From Chryseobacterium angstadtii (GTDB taxonomy: Bacteria > Bacteroidota > Bacteroidia > Flavobacteriales > Weeksellaceae), in assembly GCF_001045465.1 (NCBI RefSeq), contig NZ_LFND01000002.1:124001-188000 (forward strand): a stretch of DNA of 64,000 nt, given 5' to 3'. The notes under the pieces are model-generated. The model ran no database searches. It had not been told where the DNA came from and was given only the letters and a program-made list of their open reading frames with translations. Of this stretch, positions 25,496 through 33,616 are shown piece by piece. The position numbers and the translations under genes are program-made. Numbering within the stretch: the stretch's first letter is position 1; every line of letters starts with the position of its first letter.

Positions 25496-27427
25496 TCAGA
25501 AAAGTTTTGATTTTTCAGCACTGTTGAATTCTACAATCTTGCCACTCTGCATCGTCATATTTTCCAGTTCGCTGAACATGGATATCTCTCCGGCAATTTC
25601 ATTAGAGGTCTCCGACTGTCTTTTGAATTCTTTTTCTACCATTTCCGTTCTGGTATCCGAAGATTCCCGGATATCTCCTGAAGCCGTCTGAACGATATCT
25701 TTCCCTGCTGTGGAAATAATGCTTTCATTGGCGCTGCTGTTGATTCCTTCTCCTGCGCTGATGGAAATTTCTTTTCCGGCCGTCATCGTAATGTTATCGC
25801 CCGCATTCAGGGTGAAATTTTTAGGAGCTTTCATGCTGATGTTTCCTGCTCCGTCCATAAAATAGATGTTTCCGCTTGGATCCATAATCTTTACGCTTCC
25901 TTCTTCATCATTCATCAGAATTCTGATTCCGCTTCGGGTCTGAATAGATTTCAGGTGGTTGTTGACTCCGCCGCCTAAACCTATTCCTCCATGGAACATT
26001 CCTCCCATTACAAAGGGTCTGTCCGGATGGCTGTGAACAAAATTCACCATCACCTGATCTCCTACTTCGGGAATGGCTACATAACCTCTGTTTTGGGTGA
26101 TCTGGTCTGTTCCTCCGGCATCCGGGCTCATCATTCTGATAAAGTGGGTATTGTCGCTGGTCTGCCAGTCGAACTGTACCTGTATTCTGCCCTGTCCTTC
26201 GGGATCTGTATTGGATATGACGACTGCGGTCTGTGGTTCGGCTTTAGGAATTCTATATTCCGGTCTAGGAATAAATCCTGTATCTGCCGCAATCCCTACA
26301 AAGCTTCCGTGGTAATGCCCGATGGTATCAATTTCATGTTCTGCTTCCGTGATCATGATTCTTGTGAAATAAGAGGTCTCATTGGAGTCCTGTTTCCGCA
26401 TCTGAACATCGGCAATACATCCCGGGTGCAGAAACGGAACCGTCGTATTCCCTGATATGGAAAAAACATTCACCGCTTCGCTTCCTGAGGCACTTTTCTG
26501 GGAATATTCAACATCCAGATGGGTTGATGCTTTGATAGGAGCAATCTGAAGTGAAGGGGTTTTGTAAATATTATTGTTGTGGTCGTAAGCTGTTTTTGCG
26601 ATATCACTTACATGCTGAATAGGCGTGGCACCTGAAGTAAGCTTTTCGTTTTTATTGCTGTTGTAGCCATAAAACTGGGGTTTGGTGTGTACGGCCTTCA
26701 GTTCCACCTTAATGTCGTTGGCACTGCTTCCGTAAGTAAGGATTATAGGCTTGTTCTGAGGCGGAAGTTTTCCGAAATGAAGAACTTCACCGTCATAAAA
26801 GAACTGTTCCCCATAGGCTTCAGCCATTCTTGCCAGATAATTATAATGGGTCTCGTCATACTGGCTGCTGTAGATGATCTGGGAAAAATTATTGGCATCA
26901 ACTCTGATATCAAAACGGCCTTTATCAATCCCCTGTTTAATAACTTCTTCAGCGATAATTCCCATATTAACAGGCTGATTTCCGCCAAAACTCTGGATAT
27001 GGGAAGCCCCGTCCAAAAGGATTGTAGGACTGCATCCGGTGAGCACGATATTTCCAAGACTCATTTTTTCCTGGCTGAATGCCACTCCGGTAATAATCCC
27101 TACAAAGGTTCTTTCCGGACTGTTGTCTATATCTTTATATGAAATAACCGCGGTGAGACGTTTACCCAGAAACTTATTGGCGTCTTCCAGGGAATGGGTC
27201 TGGCGGTCTCCCAGGGTATCATGAGCAAGTGTAAGCGTGAATTCATGATGACGCTGGGTGCTTTGTTTAAGCTTAAAATGTTTATAAAATTTGATGATTT
27301 TTCCTTCTATGACTAAGGAAAGCTTTACCAGACGGTTGATTCCGGTATGATGATTCTCGGACACTCCGTCTGCATTTTGTGTCGGGCGGAATGACGTTCC
27401 CTTTGGTTGTTCAGGTATAGTAGCCAT
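25496..27427 (-). CDS. vgrG: type VI secretion VgrG spike protein
   Basis: A 643-residue VgrG (TssI). Residues ~30-370 are the gp27-like phage tail hub region (with HEFTLTLAHDTLG and NYLARMAEAYGEQFFYDGE), ~395-475 the gp5 OB-fold (AVVISNTDPEGQGRIQVQFDW, RMMSPDAGG, GYVAIPEVGDQVMVNF), and ~500-610 the needle with repeated hydrophobic/glycine units (NITMTAGKEISISAGEG). It forms the membrane-puncturing tip on the Hcp tube. No C-terminal effector extension is seen. Immediately downstream lie spike-associated and effector genes, whose products it probably carries. Confidence 0.96.
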   Translation of the reverse strand: MATIPEQPKGTSFRPTQNADGVSENHHTGINRLVKLSLVIEGKIIKFYKHFKLKQSTQRHHEFTLTLAHDTLGDRQTHSLEDANKFLGKRLTAVISYKDIDNSPERTFVGIITGVAFSQEKMSLGNIVLTGCSPTILLDGASHIQSFGGNQPVNMGIIAEEVIKQGIDKGRFDIRVDANNFSQIIYSSQYDETHYNYLARMAEAYGEQFFYDGEVLHFGKLPPQNKPIILTYGSSANDIKVELKAVHTKPQFYGYNSNKNEKLTSGATPIQHVSDIAKTAYDHNNNIYKTPSLQIAPIKASTHLDVEYSQKSASGSEAVNVFSISGNTTVPFLHPGCIADVQMRKQDSNETSYFTRIMITEAEHEIDTIGHYHGSFVGIAADTGFIPRPEYRIPKAEPQTAVVISNTDPEGQGRIQVQFDWQTSDNTHFIRMMSPDAGGTDQITQNRGYVAIPEVGDQVMVNFVHSHPDRPFVMGGMFHGGIGLGGGVNNHLKSIQTRSGIRILMNDEEGSVKIMDPSGNIYFMDGAGNISMKAPKNFTLNAGDNITMTAGKEISISAGEGINSSANESIISTAGKDIVQTASGDIRESSDTRTEMVEKEFKRQSETSNEIAGEISMFSELENMTMQSGKIVEFNSAEKSKLF

Positions 27428-27532
27428 ATTTTATAAAGTGATTTGTGTTAAAAAGGTGTATATTATTCATCGAATCGGGAATTTTTGAAAATAAACAAAG
27501 ATTCCCGGCCGGAAAACAGCATTCACAACAGG

Positions 27533-27566
27533 TAAAAAAAGACCGTCTTGAGGGACAGTCTCTTTA
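27533..27566 (-). terminator. probable terminator of the Hcp gene
   Basis: Minus-strand hairpin agactgtc/gacggtct (one G-T pair) followed by seven T residues, 20-50 bases past the Hcp stop. It separates hcp from vgrG as a transcription unit. Confidence 0.6.
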
Positions 27567-27586
27567 TATATTGTACTACTCGGGAC

Positions 27587-27991
27587 TTAGCTTAATGGCC
27601 AAAGTCCGTCATAAAATGAGTTTCCGTATGTTATGCTTTCTGCACTTACTACGAAGCTTACCAGCATATTATTGCTGTCAATTGCATCAAAATCCACTTC
27701 ATGCTGGATTACGTATCCGTTTTCCCACTTCAGTGTAATCAGCGTTCCTTCTTCATGAGATTTATTGAACATGATTTCTCCGCTCGTCGGTTTATACTTG
27801 CTGTTTAATAAACTTTCCAGAACATCTGATTTTTCCGTAGCCTCGATCGTTACTTTGATTAACGCATTAGACGGATCTGATGCTACGCGTCCTGAAACGT
27901 CTGTAGATCTTGATACGCTGTAATTAAGTTTTAAAAGCTTCTGCCCTTCTCCTCCATTGAATTTTAATATTCCTCTTGAATTTCCTGCCAT
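27587..27991 (-). CDS. tssD: type VI secretion tube protein Hcp (TssD)
   Basis: A 134-residue protein of the Bacteroidota TssD family, which forms the hexameric inner tube pushed out with VgrG. Typical features are the start GILKFNGGEGQKLLKLNYSV, a SRSTDVSGRVASDP loop, TIEATEKSDVLE, and the C-terminal FVVSAESITYG. No signal peptide. It has its own promoter box upstream and terminator downstream, in line with the high Hcp dose required. Confidence 0.95.
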   Translation of the reverse strand: MAGNSRGILKFNGGEGQKLLKLNYSVSRSTDVSGRVASDPSNALIKVTIEATEKSDVLESLLNSKYKPTSGEIMFNKSHEEGTLITLKWENGYVIQHEVDFDAIDSNNMLVSFVVSAESITYGNSFYDGLWPLS

Positions 27992-28043
27992 ATTCTTACA
28001 TTTTTAATCATTAATGATTATACTGTTCATAAAGTTTGCCTAA

Positions 28044-28051
28044 CAAAGATA
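28044..28051 (-). promoter_or_regulatory. possible -7 element of hcp (TATCTTTG)
   Basis: Minus-strand TATCTTTG is an exact TAnnTTTG match ~52 bases before the hcp start. No TTG is seen at the usual 19-base distance. Confidence 0.45.
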
Positions 28052-28170
28052 GACTTCGGGTTCTAATTTAAAAAGTTTTTATTTAAGAGATTTATATTTT
28101 GTAGTAATTCTACGACTTTTCATTTTTTTGTTCATACACGTCAAACAGAGCGATTACAACCGATCTTTTA

Positions 28171-28464
28171 TTAATGGGAATGCATATAAAAGTGTTTATA
28201 ATAGTAAGACACAATCATAATGATCAGATTGATTACAACCAAAGTCATCAGCAGACTACCATACTTTCTTTTTTTGTCTACAAAACTCAGACCTAATGTT
28301 GCAAAAAATATCAACAGTGTGTATACCGTCGGATACAGATGAAATGCTTCTGAAAACCTTCCTTCGAAAACCAGTACAATGGCTCTCTGTGCTCCACATC
28401 CCAAGCATTCCACACCCAGAAACTTTTTACTGGGGCAAGTCAGCATAAAGTCTTCAATACTCAT
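28171..28464 (-). CDS. DUF2752 membrane protein
   Basis: A 97-residue protein with the DUF2752 signature: MLTCPSKKFLGVECLGCGAQRA, i.e. a CP...C.GCG.xRA cysteine motif ahead of two transmembrane helices (~42-60, ~70-90). Family function is unknown. It starts 2 bases after the stop of the upstream oxidoreductase gene, so the two are probably cotranscribed. Confidence 0.88.
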   Translation of the reverse strand: MSIEDFMLTCPSKKFLGVECLGCGAQRAIVLVFEGRFSEAFHLYPTVYTLLIFFATLGLSFVDKKRKYGSLLMTLVVINLIIMIVSYYYKHFYMHSH

Positions 28465-28466
28465 GA

Positions 28467-29519
28467 TTATGATGAAATTTTGGCTCTGGTATACTGGTGC
28501 GGAAAGAAACAGTTTTCTTTCATCTCAAACGATCCCTGAACGGCAATGTAAGGGTTTCGTAAGATTTCTCTGGCTACAAATATAAGATCAGCCTCTCCTT
28601 TCTGCAGGATATCTTCAGCCTGTTCTACCTTCGTAATCAATCCTACAGCACCAGTTTTCACTCCTGTCTCGCGTCTGATCTGAGAAGAAAACGGAACCTG
28701 ATAGCCATTAAATACAGATATTTTCGCTCCATGGATATTTCCTCCGCTTGAAACATCTACAAGGTCTACGGCATGTTCTTTTAATATTTTGGCCAATTCC
28801 ACACTGTCGTGGATGTTCCATCCGTTATCCGCATATTCGGTTCCGGAAATCCTTACAAAAAGGGCTGTATTTTCATCCAGTTCTTCGTTTACAGCTTTTA
28901 CAATTTCCAGCAGAAACCTGATTCTGTTTTCAAAACTTCCTCCGTACTCATCGGTCCTGATATTGGAAAGCGGCGACAAAAACTGATGAATAAGATATCC
29001 GTGCGCTCCATGAATTTCTATAACATCAAAACCTGCTTTTATGGCTCTTTTTGCCGCTTCTTTAAAATTCTGTACCTGTTCTCTGATCTCCTCAATGCTG
29101 AGAACATGCGGAATTCTTTCTGAAGGATGATAAGGAACCGGGCTCGGTGCTACTGTTTCCCAGCCTTCTTCAACAGGGATCTGCAGATTGTTCCAGGTAG
29201 ATCCTTTTCTTCCGGCATGAGCCAGCTGTATCCCGATTTTACTTTCTGAACGGGTATGAACAAAATCAACAATTTTTTTAAGTGCTTCCGCTTGCTCATC
29301 ATTCCAGATTCCCATACAGTGGTTGGTGATCCTTCCTCTGGGTTCCACTCCCGTAGCTTCTACCATAATAAGACCTGTTCCTCCCTGGGCTCTGCTTCCG
29401 TAATGTACGAAGTGAAAATCATTAGCCACTCCGTTTTCGCATGAATACATGCACATGGGAGACATTACCCATCTGTTCTTCAACTCTATATTCCTGAATT
29501 GTATGGATATATATAGCAT
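28467..29519 (-). CDS. old yellow enzyme-type NADPH dehydrogenase (YqjM-like)
   Basis: A 350-residue FMN-dependent flavin oxidoreductase of the NADH:flavin oxidoreductase/OYE family; members reduce activated C=C bonds using NADPH. Visible motifs are SPMCMYS (with the YqjM-type active-site cysteine in the N-terminus), HFVHYGSRAQGGTGLIMVEAT, QLAHAGRK, IEIHGAHGYLIHQFLSP and YGGSFENRIRFLLEI, all characteristic. The C-terminus (ADLIFVAREILRNPY) holds the phosphate-binding region. The length and the Cys motif fit YqjM/thermophilic-like OYE. Physiological substrate unknown. Confidence 0.92.
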   Translation of the reverse strand: MLYISIQFRNIELKNRWVMSPMCMYSCENGVANDFHFVHYGSRAQGGTGLIMVEATGVEPRGRITNHCMGIWNDEQAEALKKIVDFVHTRSESKIGIQLAHAGRKGSTWNNLQIPVEEGWETVAPSPVPYHPSERIPHVLSIEEIREQVQNFKEAAKRAIKAGFDVIEIHGAHGYLIHQFLSPLSNIRTDEYGGSFENRIRFLLEIVKAVNEELDENTALFVRISGTEYADNGWNIHDSVELAKILKEHAVDLVDVSSGGNIHGAKISVFNGYQVPFSSQIRRETGVKTGAVGLITKVEQAEDILQKGEADLIFVAREILRNPYIAVQGSFEMKENCFFPHQYTRAKISS

Positions 29520-29560
29520 TTTATTTTTTTGAATTTTAATTTAACCGTGAATAAAAAAGA

Positions 29561-29591
29561 TTGTCCACCTGATAAAAAATGGCTAAATTTA
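29561..29591 (+). promoter_or_regulatory. probable promoter of cytidine deaminase gene
   Basis: TTG at 29561-29563, 20 bases, then TAAATTTA at 29584-29591, one mismatch from TAnnTTTG. It lies ~28 bases before the start at 29619. Confidence 0.4.
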
Positions 29592-29618
29592 GCCCCCATT
29601 TTTTAGTGTTACTAATAT

Positions 29619-30101
29619 ATGAAAAAAGACGTGCAGATCAGTTACGAGCATTTTAAAAACAGCAGTGAACTGAATGATATAGAGAAAACATTATTCGCCA
29701 GAGCGATTCAGGCCCGTGAAAATGCCTATGCTCCTTATTCGAATTTTCTTGTAGGGTGTGCTGTTTTGCTGGAAAACGGTGAAATTTATTCGGGTAATAA
29801 CCAGGAGAATGCAGCTTATCCATCGGGGTTGTGTGCAGAAAGAACTACTCTTTTCTGGGTAGCAGCCAATTTTCCGGATATGAAAGTGAAGAAAATTTTC
29901 GTGGTGGGAGGTCCTAAGGAATTCCATGAAAAGAATCCGCCAATCCCTCCTTGCGGAGCCTGCAGACAAAGTTTAATAGAATACGAAACGAAGCAGAAAG
30001 AAAATATAGATCTTTATTTTTCAAGTATGAATGATGAAGTGGTAAAGGTGCATTCTATTAAAGATCTGCTGCCGTTTTATTTTGATTCTACGTTTTTGTA
30101 G
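29619..30101 (+). CDS. cdd: cytidine deaminase
   Basis: A 160-residue zinc-dependent deaminase that converts cytidine/deoxycytidine to (deoxy)uridine in pyrimidine salvage. The active-site set is complete: CAERTTL (Cys72 ligand, Glu74 proton shuttle) and PPCGACRQ (Cys112, Cys115 ligands), preceded by the substrate-binding APYSNFLVGCAV. Length ~160 fits the tetrameric/dimeric family. Monocistronic and divergent from the OYE gene. Confidence 0.95.
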   Translation: MKKDVQISYEHFKNSSELNDIEKTLFARAIQARENAYAPYSNFLVGCAVLLENGEIYSGNNQENAAYPSGLCAERTTLFWVAANFPDMKVKKIFVVGGPKEFHEKNPPIPPCGACRQSLIEYETKQKENIDLYFSSMNDEVVKVHSIKDLLPFYFDSTFL

Positions 30102-30325
30102 GGAAAGGGCGAAGAAGGCTGATGTGGTGATGTGGCGAAGATATAAAATAGGGATGAAGGGGGATTTCTAATGTTCTATTTTTTCATCTTTATTTTTTAA
30201 TGGACAAACGGTTATCTTGTATAGACTTTTCAGGTTTATGGATTTCATTTGGTATAAATTACATCATTTCTATAGTTTTAGCATTTTGCAAATTTGCCCT
30301 TCCGTCTTTTAGCTTTTCAGCCTCT

Positions 30326-30355
30326 TTGTACAATACATTTAAAAGATTATCTTTG
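30326..30355 (+). promoter_or_regulatory. Bacteroidota-type promoter of the cobalamin locus
   Basis: TTG at 30326-30328, a 19-base spacer, then TATCTTTG at 30348-30355. This is an exact match to the TTG-N19-TAnnTTTG consensus, placed just ahead of the riboswitch. It is the best-formed promoter seen in the window. Confidence 0.85.
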
Positions 30356-30362
30356 CAAAAAT

Positions 30363-30508
30363 TTTGGTTTCCAGTCTATTGGAAATAATAGGGAATTGGG
30401 TGAAACTCCCAAGCTGTCCCCGCAACTGTAAATCGCAATAAAAGTTTCTGTAAAAAACCACTGTTCAAACGGGAAGGTACAGAAAGCGAAAGTCAGGAGA
30501 CCTGCCAA
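30363..30508 (+). ncRNA. cobalamin (B12) riboswitch
   Basis: The leader carries the conserved blocks of the B12 aptamer in order: aatagggaa, ggtgaaactccc, the B12-box-adjacent gtccccgcaactgtaa, and near the end gaaagcgaaagtcaggagac followed by ctgcc. The start is near the ggtttcc/ggaaat stem. Established: adenosyl- or methylcobalamin binding represses the downstream gene. Here it controls the BtuB-like receptor and the following lipoprotein. A GGAGG ribosome-binding sequence (30537-30543) precedes the ATG at 30557, uncommon in Bacteroidota, where Shine-Dalgarno sites are usually weak. Confidence 0.93.
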
Positions 30509-30556
30509 AATCATAACAAAAAATACAGATTGCTTTCGGAGGAAAAGTAAAACAGC

Positions 30557-32398
30557 ATGGATATAAAAAGATCTTTATTATTGCTTTGTTCGTCTTATGG
30601 CGGTTTTCTTTTTGGACAAGAGAAGGCCATTGACACCATTTATATTTTCGACAGCCAGATGAATAAGGCTAAACTTTTTCATCCGGTACGTACCATTTCA
30701 CCTCGGGATATTGAGAAAAACTCGACGAATCTTTCTGAACTTTTACGTTTTCAACCTTCTATTTATATAAAAGAAAATGGACGTGGCGCGGTTTCTTCTC
30801 CGTCTTTCCGGGGAACTACGGCCCAACAGACGGCTTTTGTATGGAACGGAATCAATATCAACTCCAGTTTTCTGGGCCAGGGCGATGTGAATAATATTCC
30901 TCTTTTCGGGTATGATCAGATCGGTATTAAAGCCGGTGGAGGAAGTGTTGTTTACGGCAGCGGCGCGATCGGGGGAAGTATTCACCTGAATAATATTTTA
31001 GATTTCAATAAGGGTTTTAAAGGTTCTGTTTACTCGGAAGCTGCTTCTTTTGATACTTATAATAATTTTGCACAGGCTTCTTTCAGCAATGAGAAATTAA
31101 GTGTAAAGGTTTCGGGAAGCTATTTCACCAGCCAGAATGATTACAAGGTCCCTGAATTTGTAGTGGGAAGTACAGGTTACAGCAATATCAACGGAAAATA
31201 CTACAATACTTCGGTTAATATCGGGGTATCCTATAAAATTGTACCTCAACAGACTATTTCCTGGCAGAATCAAATCTTTGATGCTTCACAGCATTATCCG
31301 ATTTTTGAACAAAATGGAAACAAAACAAAATATAACGCGCAGACTTTAAGGAGCCTGATTTCGTGGGATATTCAAAAAGCCAATCTTTCCAACAGTCTAA
31401 AAGCGGCTTATACGGAAGATAATTTTCAGTATTTTTCAGACCTTAATCTTCCCAAAACCAGCGGAGCGGAAGGAAAGAATTATATTTTTAAGAATGATTT
31501 CAATTATTTCATCACCCCGAAAATCAATATTAATGTTATTGGCGAATTTCAGGTAAATAAAGGAGAAGGCTATCAATCAGGAATTGGAGTTATCAGTAGA
31601 AACGTAGGCTCCCTGGCTGGTCTTGTAAGGTATTTTGCGACAGATCAGCTTCGTTTTGAAGCAGGAATTAAGAAAGATTTTGTGGAAGGAATCTCTTCAC
31701 CTCTTTTATATTCTTTTTCCGGAAAGTGGAATGCTGTTCCATGGTATCATGCGGGAATCAACTTTTCAAGGAACTTCAGATTTCCATCATTTAACGATCT
31801 TTACTGGCAGCCCGGCGGCAACCTGAATTTACTCCCGGAAACTTCCACGAATATCGATATGGACCACGAATTTATGTTCGGAGATTTTAAAATAACATTA
31901 AGTCCGTATTATATGGACATTAAAAATCTGATCAACTGGCTTCCTACTCCCAACGGATACTGGGCCCCTTTCAATACATCGAGAGCTGAGTCTTATGGTC
32001 TTGAATCGCAAATTACATGGAGTAAAGACTTCGGGAAACATCACTTTAAATTCGATACGGGCTATACGTATTCAAAATCCATCAACAAGAATACCCAGAT
32101 GCAGATGATATATGTGCCAATTCACAAAGCTGTCGGGAATGTTGAGTACGGATATTCTTTCCTGAAAATTTATGCGCAAGGACTTTTCAACGGCCTCACC
32201 TATACGACTACGGACGAAAAAAGAGCTACGGCCATTGATCCTTATTTTCTATTAAATACGGGAATCTCCGCTTCTCTTTTCAAAAAATACACTTTAGGAT
32301 TTAAAGTGAACAATATAACCAATACTGTTTATCAGACGGTGTCTTACTATCCGATGCCTAAGCGAAATTACAGTGTTTATGCAACCATTAATTTTTAA
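30557..32398 (+). CDS. TonB-dependent cobalamin receptor (BtuB-like)
   Basis: A 613-residue outer-membrane receptor with a signal peptide ending near residue 20 (GFLFGQ). Residues ~35-150 form the plug (LSELLRFQPSIYIKENGRG, then VSSPSFRGTTAQQTAFVWNG and VVYGSGAIGGSIHLNN), and the remainder is a beta-barrel ending in YATINF with a terminal aromatic, typical for BAM insertion. At 613 residues it is in the BtuB size range. Cobalamin as substrate is inferred from the riboswitch leader; vitamin B12 uptake across the outer membrane is the likely job. The next gene starts 12 bases after its stop. Confidence 0.93.
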   Translation: MDIKRSLLLLCSSYGGFLFGQEKAIDTIYIFDSQMNKAKLFHPVRTISPRDIEKNSTNLSELLRFQPSIYIKENGRGAVSSPSFRGTTAQQTAFVWNGININSSFLGQGDVNNIPLFGYDQIGIKAGGGSVVYGSGAIGGSIHLNNILDFNKGFKGSVYSEAASFDTYNNFAQASFSNEKLSVKVSGSYFTSQNDYKVPEFVVGSTGYSNINGKYYNTSVNIGVSYKIVPQQTISWQNQIFDASQHYPIFEQNGNKTKYNAQTLRSLISWDIQKANLSNSLKAAYTEDNFQYFSDLNLPKTSGAEGKNYIFKNDFNYFITPKININVIGEFQVNKGEGYQSGIGVISRNVGSLAGLVRYFATDQLRFEAGIKKDFVEGISSPLLYSFSGKWNAVPWYHAGINFSRNFRFPSFNDLYWQPGGNLNLLPETSTNIDMDHEFMFGDFKITLSPYYMDIKNLINWLPTPNGYWAPFNTSRAESYGLESQITWSKDFGKHHFKFDTGYTYSKSINKNTQMQMIYVPIHKAVGNVEYGYSFLKIYAQGLFNGLTYTTTDEKRATAIDPYFLLNTGISASLFKKYTLGFKVNNITNTVYQTVSYYPMPKRNYSVYATINF

Positions 32399-32410
32399 AC
32401 TAAAAGTATT

Positions 32411-33454
32411 ATGAAACTGAACAAACTACTCCATCTTCTTTTTGCCTTTACGCTTCTTCTGGGCGTTGCATCTTGTAGCAATGATAACAATGATGAGCTG
32501 GTAATCAATTACGGAAACGGTATTTTTATTTCCAATGAGGGAAATTTCGGGAAGCCTAATGCGGAGGTCACTTTCGTTACTGCAGATCTGAACTTTAAAC
32601 AGGATAATCTTTTCTCAACCAATAACGGAGGTGCCAAATTGGGTGATGTGCTACAGATGATGGCTTTTAACGGCCAAAATGCTTACCTGCTGCTGAATAA
32701 CTCGAATAAAATCCAGATCGTTGACCGTTCTAATTTTAAAGCCAACGGTGAAATTACCGCAGAGCTTAATCAACCGCGTTATATGGCTTTTGCGAACAAC
32801 AATATCTATGTAACCAATGATAAATACGGAGGTGATAAGTTTGTAAGCATTTACAAAGTAGCGGACCGCTCTTTCGTTAAGAAAATTCCATTCACGGATG
32901 CTGCCGAGAGAATTGTAGAAGCGGGAAATAATATCTTCGTACAGAATGCTTCATTTGGTTTTGGGAACAAGATTACTTATATCAATACTTCTACCAATGA
33001 TATTCAGTCTGTCATTACTTTACCGAACGGAAATATCAATAAGATCGTTTCAAGCAACCAAAATGTATATGCTATTGCTGCCGGAACTGCAGATTCTTAT
33101 ATCTATCAGATCTCAAGCGCAGGAAGCATTACAAAAACAACTACTTTAACAGGTATCGCCAATGCTAAAAATCTTGAAATTTCAAACGGTAAATTCTATT
33201 TTACTTCAGGAAAAAATGTGTACACCATGGATATGAGTGCTACAACCACTCCTACTGCTCCTCTGTTCACAGTAGCCAGCAGTATCGATCAGTATTCTGA
33301 TCTTTACGGATTCAGCGTGGTAGGCGACAAGATTTTCACTTCAGATGCCAATGGATTTACCCAAGACAGTAAAATTGTTGTTTATTCAACTTCAGGATCT
33401 ATCATCCGATCTTTTGCTGCCGGTATATCTTCCAACGGAGCTTACTGGAACTAA
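32411..33454 (+). CDS. DUF5074-like beta-propeller lipoprotein, probable B12-capture protein
   Basis: A 347-residue lipoprotein (signal with lipobox GVASC, Cys at 22). The body is a beta-propeller of repeated blocks (INYGNGIFISNEGNFG, then VTADLNF, NGQNAYLLLNNSNKIQIVDRS, YVTNDKYGGDKF), matching DUF5074/YncE-like proteins. It is cotranscribed with a BtuB-like receptor under a B12 riboswitch. In Bacteroides, BtuG surface propellers capture cobalamin for BtuB, so an equivalent role is likely here (inference). A strong hairpin follows. Confidence 0.85.
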   Translation: MKLNKLLHLLFAFTLLLGVASCSNDNNDELVINYGNGIFISNEGNFGKPNAEVTFVTADLNFKQDNLFSTNNGGAKLGDVLQMMAFNGQNAYLLLNNSNKIQIVDRSNFKANGEITAELNQPRYMAFANNNIYVTNDKYGGDKFVSIYKVADRSFVKKIPFTDAAERIVEAGNNIFVQNASFGFGNKITYINTSTNDIQSVITLPNGNINKIVSSNQNVYAIAAGTADSYIYQISSAGSITKTTTLTGIANAKNLEISNGKFYFTSGKNVYTMDMSATTTPTAPLFTVASSIDQYSDLYGFSVVGDKIFTSDANGFTQDSKIVVYSTSGSIIRSFAAGISSNGAYWN

Positions 33455-33515
33455 GAAATTAATACTTCGGTATTATTTATAAATTTTTATTTTTTTTCAT
33501 CATTTGTGTTTTTTA

Positions 33516-33556
33516 TCCGGGCTCTTTTTTAAGAAAGAGCCCGGATTTTGTTTTAT
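33516..33556 (+). terminator. terminator of the cobalamin operon
   Basis: Stem tccgggctctt/aagagcccgga interrupted only by a short loop, followed by ttttgtttt. It ends the plus-strand operon. Confidence 0.85.
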
Positions 33557-33563
33557 AAAACGG

Positions 33564-33592
33564 GCTCAGGCTGGACTTCGTCCAGCCTGAGC
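33564..33592. repeat. perfect 12-bp stem palindrome with cttcg loop
   Basis: gctcaggctgga, loop cttcg, then tccagcctgagc, a perfect inverted repeat. It sits between two convergent genes, 25 bases from the CCA-enzyme stop, and could serve as a terminator or a REP-like element. Confidence 0.75.
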
Positions 33593-33616
33593 TTATTATT
33601 TTTACTGATTGACAGT

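Noticed and set aside
30200..30388. 62-codon plus-strand frame upstream of the cobalamin receptor
   Set aside because: It contains the complete promoter (30326-30355) and runs into the riboswitch aptamer, so it is very unlikely to be translated.
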